From assembly GCA_023134935.1 (NCBI GenBank), contig JAGLUD010000371.1, positions 1 to 7,316 on the forward strand: DNA of 7,316 nt. Direction: 5' to 3'. Origin of the DNA: Paracoccaceae bacterium (GTDB lineage: Bacteria; Pseudomonadota; Alphaproteobacteria; Rhodobacterales; Rhodobacteraceae). The notes beneath the pieces are model-generated. The model was given only the letters and a program-made list of their open reading frames with translations, was not told where the DNA came from and did not search any database. Both the position numbers and the translations under genes were made by a program. Shown in pieces: positions 5,227 to 7,316 of the stretch; within the stretch, counting starts at the first letter, position 1, and each line of letters starts with the position of its first letter.

Positions 5227-6117
5227 ATGCGTAAAGTTACAAAAGCTGTCTTTCCTGTGGCGGGCCTTGGAACACGGTTCCTGCCGGCCACCAAAGCCAT
5301 GCCCAAAGAACTGCTGCCGATTATCGACAAGCCGATCATTCAGTACGCGGTTGAAGAAGCAATTGCAGCCGGTATCACCGATATGATTTTCGTAACCGGT
5401 CGCACCAAGCGCGCCATCGAGGACCACTTTGATCGCAACCCCGAGCTTGAGGCCTCTCTTGGTGCCAAAGGCAAAGACGATGTACGTGAAATGGTGCGCA
5501 GTATTATCCCCGAGGGCATAAACTGCGTGTTCGTGCGCCAACCCGAGGCCCTCGGTCTGGGGCATGCGGTCCTTTGTGCTGCTCCGGTTGTTGGTGACGA
5601 ACCTTTCGCGGTGCTTCTGGCGGATGACTTTATGGCGGGGGAGTTGTTGCCGACCGAAGCGCTTTGTGCGGCTTACGGCGAGCATGGGCGCTCGGTTATA
5701 TCCGTGTCGCAAGTGCCGGGCAGTGAAGTATCGAAATACGGTATTATCTCTACCTCAAACAATGACGCGGGTGCGTTGAAGGCAGTCACGGGCATTGTCG
5801 AAAAACCGGAGCAAGAGAATGCGCCGTCGAATCTAGCCTCGATCGGGCGGTATGTGTTTAGCTCGGAGATTTTTGAAATTCTTCGAGACCAACAACCTGG
5901 ACATGGCGGAGAAATCCAGCTGGCCGACGCAATTAACACCCTAGCTGAAAAAGGTAGAGTGCTTGCGCAATGTATTACCGGGGCCCGCTACGACTGCGGT
6001 TCAAAATTTGGATACCTCGAAGCTATTGTCGATGCAGCCCTTGCACACGATGAATATTCGGAGCGGTTTCGAGAGATGCTAATCCAGAGAATATCGCGCC
6101 GAGAAGCTGCTGAGTAA
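5227..6117 (+). CDS. galU: UTP--glucose-1-phosphate uridylyltransferase
   Basis: A 296-residue cytoplasmic nucleotidyltransferase that makes UDP-glucose from UTP and glucose-1-phosphate, the donor for many surface polysaccharides. The nucleotide-binding signature FPVAGLGTRFLPATKAMPKE spans residues 9-28. QPEALGLGHAV (105-115), LLADD (130-134, metal and sugar-nucleotide contact), VEKP (191-194) and YDCGSKFGYLEA (255-266) follow in the order usual for GalU. Length and motifs are complete. The reading frame is open back to 5083, inside the upstream membrane gene, but conservation begins at ATG 5227 and the extension is basic and unlike GalU. Only a weak AGAGAAA-type ribosome site is seen. With the GT4 enzyme upstream and sat downstream, it fits an envelope-precursor neighbourhood. 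Confidence 0.97.
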   Translation: MRKVTKAVFPVAGLGTRFLPATKAMPKELLPIIDKPIIQYAVEEAIAAGITDMIFVTGRTKRAIEDHFDRNPELEASLGAKGKDDVREMVRSIIPEGINCVFVRQPEALGLGHAVLCAAPVVGDEPFAVLLADDFMAGELLPTEALCAAYGEHGRSVISVSQVPGSEVSKYGIISTSNNDAGALKAVTGIVEKPEQENAPSNLASIGRYVFSSEIFEILRDQQPGHGGEIQLADAINTLAEKGRVLAQCITGARYDCGSKFGYLEAIVDAALAHDEYSERFREMLIQRISRREAAE

Positions 6118-6171
6118 GCGGCACAAATTTCTACAATCAAACACCCCCTCCAATTCGAAAGTTAATGTAAA

Positions 6172-7316
6172 TTGCATAATCACGCCCCCATCCCTGAGTT
6201 ATACGTTTCCTACGACAGCGCACTGAAACTAAAAGTTGAGGCGGGTGATCTGCCTAGCTGGGACCTGACAGCGCGTCAGCTCTGCGATCTGGAGTTGTTG
6301 ATGAACGGCGGCTTCAACCCGCTAAAAGGTTTCTTGACGCAAGAAGACTACGACAGCGTCGTGAAAGACATGCGCCTAACGGATGGGTCGCTTTGGCCGA
6401 TGCCGATCAATCTGGATATTACCGACGCTTTCGCAGAAACGGTAAAACCCGGCCAAGACATTGCGCTGCGCGATCCCGAAGGCGTTATTCTCGCCATCCT
6501 GTCGATCACCGACAAATGGTCACCGGATAAATCTGCGGAAGCCAACGGCGTGTTTGGCACTGATGATATAGCTCACCCTGCCGTGAACTACCTGCACAAC
6601 ACCGCCGGAAAAGTGTACCTCGGCGGGCCAATTACCGGCATTCAGGCACCAGTCCATTACGACTACCGTGGCCGCCGCAACACACCTAATGAGCTGCGCA
6701 CATACTTTCGCAAAATGGGTTGGCGTCGTGTTGTTGCCTTCCAGACCCGCAACCCATTGCACCGCGCGCATCAGGAACTGACTTTCCGCGCAGCCAAAGA
6801 AGCTCAAGCCAACCTGCTCATCCATCCGGTCGTCGGCCTAACCAAACCGGGCGATATCGACCACTTCACCCGCGTACGCTGTTACGAGGCTGTGCTGGAC
6901 AAGTATCCTTCCTCCACAACCTCCCTATCGCTGCTAAACCTAGCCATGCGGATGGGTGGCCCACGCGAGGCTGTCTGGCACGGTCTAATCCGCGCCAACC
7001 ACGGTTGCACGCACTTCATTGTTGGCCGTGATCACGCGGGGCCGGGCAAGAACTCAGAAGGCAACGATTTCTACGGTCCCTACGATGCACAAGAATTGTT
7101 TAAAAAGTATGAAGACGAAATTGGTGTCGAAATGGTCGACTTCAAGCACATGGTATATGTGCAGGAGAAAGCGCAGTACGAACCGATTGACGAAGTTGAT
7201 AAATCATTAACCGTCCTGAACATCTCCGGCACGGAACTACGCCGCCGTTTGGCCGAAGGTCTCGAAATCCCCGACTGGTTCTCGTTCCCCAATGTGGTAA
7301 CTGAGCTGCGTCGCAC
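6172..7316 (+). CDS. sat: Sulfate adenylyltransferase (ATP sulfurylase), 3' end beyond window; TTG start
   Basis: The open frame runs from TTG 6172 to the window end (381 codons plus two bases) with no stop, so the C-terminus is missing. It makes adenylyl sulfate from ATP and sulfate, the first step of sulfate assimilation. The N-terminus reads [20 protein letters not shown], followed by LPSWDLT and [12 protein letters not shown], as in Sat-type homo-oligomeric enzymes (not CysDN). Active-site motifs are intact: [10 protein letters not shown] (191-200) and GRDHAGPG (285-292). SGTELRRRL lies near the end of the visible part. The last residues ([11 protein letters not shown]) resemble the link to an APS kinase domain in bifunctional relatives; that is inference. 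A TAA stop at 6163-6165 closes the frame upstream, and the first in-frame ATG (6301) would remove conserved residues, so TTG 6172 is the best start. The 54-base gap to galU shows no terminator. Confidence 0.95.
   Translation, partial: MHNHAPIPELYVSYDSALKLKVEAGDLPSWDLTARQLCDLELLMNGGFNPLKGFLTQEDYDSVVKDMRLTDGSLWPMPINLDITDAFAETVKPGQDIALRDPEGVILAILSITDKWSPDKSAEANGVFGTDDIAHPAVNYLHNTAGKVYLGGPITGIQAPVHYDYRGRRNTPNELRTYFRKMGWRRVVAFQTRNPLHRAHQELTFRAAKEAQANLLIHPVVGLTKPGDIDHFTRVRCYEAVLDKYPSSTTSLSLLNLAMRMGGPREAVWHGLIRANHGCTHFIVGRDHAGPGKNSEGNDFYGPYDAQELFKKYEDEIGVEMVDFKHMVYVQEKAQYEPIDEVDKSLTVLNISGTELRRRLAEGLEIPDWFSFPNVVTELRR

Overview
The window looks like chromosomal DNA of an alphaproteobacterium, most likely a marine Rhodobacterales-type organism. 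This rests on the style of the GalU and ATP sulfurylase proteins and on moderate G+C, and it is a judgement from memory rather than a search. It carries envelope or exopolysaccharide precursor genes, interrupted by what looks like an accessory insertion.

Layout: a minus-strand XRE-type regulator (684 to beyond base 1, cut by the window edge) diverges from a plus-strand pair. That pair is a WecA/MraY-like polyprenyl-phosphate sugar-phosphate transferase (946-2031) and, 2 bases later, a NusG/RfaH-type elongation factor (2034-2594). The intergenic region between the regulator and the pair holds two perfect inverted repeats. Next comes an accessory block: a leader with competing hairpins and the ops-core octamer GCGGTAGC, a block of ~113-base repeat units, a class II Fic AMP-transferase with a C-terminal winged helix (2906-3955), and a second block of the same repeats (3996-4250). 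An AT-rich stretch of about 280 bases with TATAAT motifs leads to a six-helix membrane protein of unknown function (4533-5120), then galU (5227-6117), then sat (6172 to beyond the window end), which appears to start at TTG.

How they fit together: the GT4 enzyme would put the first sugar phosphate on undecaprenyl phosphate. GalU supplies UDP-glucose. The NusG paralogue is of the kind that helps polymerase through long polysaccharide operons. Sat activates sulfate for cysteine synthesis and, if PAPS is made, possibly for sulfated sugars. The Fic gene does not fit this pathway. Its perfect 62-base flanking direct repeats suggest a cassette that could be gained or lost by recombination.

The observations most worth checking are the Fic gene bracketed by repeats, the ops-like element just after the NusG paralogue, and the regulator with an unrecognised beta-rich C-terminal region.
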